A DNA stretch of 14,655 nt from Acidobacteria bacterium UBA6911 (GTDB lineage: Bacteria > Acidobacteriota > UBA6911), in contig DKBB01000114.1 of the NCBI GenBank assembly GCA_002451015.1, positions 1-14,655 of the forward strand. Reading direction: 5' to 3'. How positions within the stretch are numbered: position 1 is the stretch's first letter; the number at the start of each line of letters is the position of its first letter. The notes beneath the pieces were generated by a model. The model did not search any database and had not been told where the DNA came from. It worked only from the letters and a program-made list of their open reading frames with translations. A program made the position numbers and the translations under genes. Shown piece after piece: positions 13,462 to 14,655 of the stretch.

Positions 13462-13899
13462 CCACGAGGCATTAACATATCACAATCCGGATATCTCACA
13501 AGCATCGCCTGGCCGGGGCAAGAGGAATCACCGACGCAGAACGGGATATCCGGGTCTTTCAATCAAGTTCTAACCGGCATTTCTCAAGAGGTTCCGGTCG
13601 CTTCGCTCACATGAGACGGGAAAGTGCAACCGGGATATTGCCGGGATCCATACTCGGGCATTTTCTCCGGGGGGCCCGCTGAAGTTCGCGGATCTCAACC
13701 ATACAGTCAAACCGCATCTCCGGACCAATAGGTGCAGTGCGCGCAGCAACTGGGATTTCTGGAGTTCTCTGCCCAAAGCCCTTAGGATCCCACTGAATGA
13801 AATTCAAAATAAGCGGGATCTATAGAACTCGACGTCGAGATCCAGAGTTCGCAGAGAAAGATTTATTCTAAATCTCTGCGATCCTTTGCGGTGATATTC
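13462..13899. other. Intergenic stretch between recA and leuC with repeat-like patches
   Basis: No credible gene. It holds an inverted pair CCGGATATC (13487-13495) and GATATCCGG (13545-13553); a GAGCGAAGCGA-type patch on the minus strand (about 13588-13614); a 12-base perfect palindrome CTCGACGTCGAG (13828-13839); an inverted GAACTC/GAGTTC pair around it (13825-13830, 13845-13850); and a hairpin just after recA. Open frames on the minus strand around 13570-13807 look accidental. Confidence 0.5.
13850..13880 (-). terminator. Hairpin just downstream of recA, possible terminator
   Basis: CGCAGAGA (13850-13857) and TCTCTGCG (13873-13880) form a perfect 8-bp stem, with AGATTT/AAATCT available as an inner alternative. 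It begins 19 bases after the recA stop. There is no T run on the minus strand, so it may instead stabilise the transcript end or belong to an intergenic repeat. Confidence 0.4.
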
Positions 13900-14655
13900 T
13901 TATTTTGATACAGGGGTGTCGCCGGAAGCGGCAGTCGGTTTTTTGATCAATCCCAGCATTTCACGCAACTGTGCATTCAACGCACCGGTAATTTCAGTAT
14001 GTTCGCGTAGAAACTGTTTGGCGTTCTCTCTGCCCTGACCCAGTCTCTCCCCTTTATAGGAGAACCATGCGCCGCTTTTTTCAATCAGTTTTCCTTCCAC
14101 AGCCTGATCGAGAAGATCGCCTTCATAAGAAATACCTTCGTTGTAAATGATATCGAATTCAGCGGTTTTGAAAGGCGGTGCGAGTTTGTTCTTTACAATC
14201 TTTACCCGTGTCCTGTTTCCGATGTCCTGGGTTCCTTCTTTAATGGAACCGATCCTGCGAATATCAACACGGATGGAAGAATAAAACTTCAGCGCTCTCC
14301 CTCCCGTTGTCGTTTCGGGATTTCCGAACATAACACCGATCTTTTCACGGATCTGGTTGATAAAAATCAGGCAGGTATTCGATTTATATACAATTGCCGT
14401 AAGCTTTCGCATAGCCTGCGACATAAGTCGGGCCTGCAGTCCAGGAAGGGAATCGCCCATCTCCCCGTCAAGTTCCGCTCTCGGAACCAGCGCGGCAACG
14501 GAATCGACGACAACGACATCCAGTGCGCCGCTGCGAACGAGTACTTCCGTGATCTCCAGCGCCTGTTCCCCGTTGTCCGGTTGCGACACAAGCAGGTCGT
14601 CCGTATTAACCCCGAGTTTTTTTGCGTACGAAGGATCCATTGCGTGTTCGGCATC
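13900..14655 (-). CDS. recA: Recombinase RecA, C-terminal part (5' end outside window)
   Basis: ATP-dependent strand-exchange protein and SOS co-protease. The visible 251 codons begin inside the ATPase core with [16 protein letters not shown], so the first ~100 residues, including Walker A, lie beyond the window. Present are [14 protein letters not shown] (Walker B), the L1 loop region [38 protein letters not shown] (L2) and [20 protein letters not shown] of the C-terminal domain. The C-terminus is short ([14 protein letters not shown]) and lacks the long acidic tail of E. coli RecA, with few acidic residues at the end. The promoter and any LexA box are outside the window. Confidence 0.97.
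   Translation of the reverse strand, partial: DAEHAMDPSYAKKLGVNTDDLLVSQPDNGEQALEITEVLVRSGALDVVVVDSVAALVPRAELDGEMGDSLPGLQARLMSQAMRKLTAIVYKSNTCLIFINQIREKIGVMFGNPETTTGGRALKFYSSIRVDIRRIGSIKEGTQDIGNRTRVKIVKNKLAPPFKTAEFDIIYNEGISYEGDLLDQAVEGKLIEKSGAWFSYKGERLGQGRENAKQFLREHTEITGALNAQLREMLGLIKKPTAASGDTPVSK

Noticed and set aside
13570..13807. Two short minus-strand open frames between recA and leuC
   Set aside because: They overlap each other, contain no known motif and cross the repeat-like GAGCGAAGCGA patch.
1..14655. tRNA, rRNA, CRISPR array, transposase, prophage or defence genes
   Set aside because: Looked for on both strands; no cloverleaf with T-loop, no spaced direct repeats and no matching protein motifs were found.

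Overview
The window suggests a diderm (LPS-bearing) bacterium of roughly balanced base composition. It carries lpxK, a split heptose kinase/nucleotidyltransferase pair and a family-9 heptosyltransferase, and it has bacterial-type argR, recA and leuCD. The gene mix (short GNAT-type N-acetylglutamate synthase with a Cys-rich tail, ~428-residue LeuC, DUF3108 protein beside a heptosyltransferase) fits Desulfobacterota- or Acidobacteriota-like lineages. This is an impression from family resemblance, not a placement.

Positions 1-3300, minus strand: a compact arginine operon in the order argR-argB-argD-argA(GNAT)-argJ, with argJ cut by the window edge. Genes are overlapping, abutting or close. A TATAAT promoter lies before argR, with an ARG-box-like palindrome just after the predicted start of transcription, so ArgR probably represses its own operon. 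Positions 3300-10053, plus strand: a CxxCxxCC metal-binding (YkgJ-type) protein, a small exported basic protein of unknown function, lpxK, a 595-base non-coding stretch rich in inverted repeats, then rfaE1, rfaE2, a GT9 heptosyltransferase and an exported DUF3108 protein. From lpxK onward this is an envelope block: lipid A 4'-phosphorylation, ADP-heptose synthesis, and heptose transfer to the inner core. Positions 10108-13348, minus strand: an SRPBCC protein, an isochorismatase-fold hydrolase, and leuD/leuC for the isopropylmalate isomerase step of leucine synthesis. leuC has a plausible promoter with a palindrome in its spacer. Positions 13900-14655, minus strand: the 3' two-thirds of recA.

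The coding content is ordinary housekeeping metabolism, and I see no defence system, prophage, transposase, CRISPR array, tRNA or rRNA. The material worth a second look is between the genes: REP-like hairpins with a CTGAC loop (one solitary, one as an inverted pair just before lpxK), crossed inverted repeats before rfaE1, two mutually exclusive perfect hairpins between rfaE1 and rfaE2, a heptamer tandem repeat between leuC and leuD, and a repeat-like patch downstream of recA.
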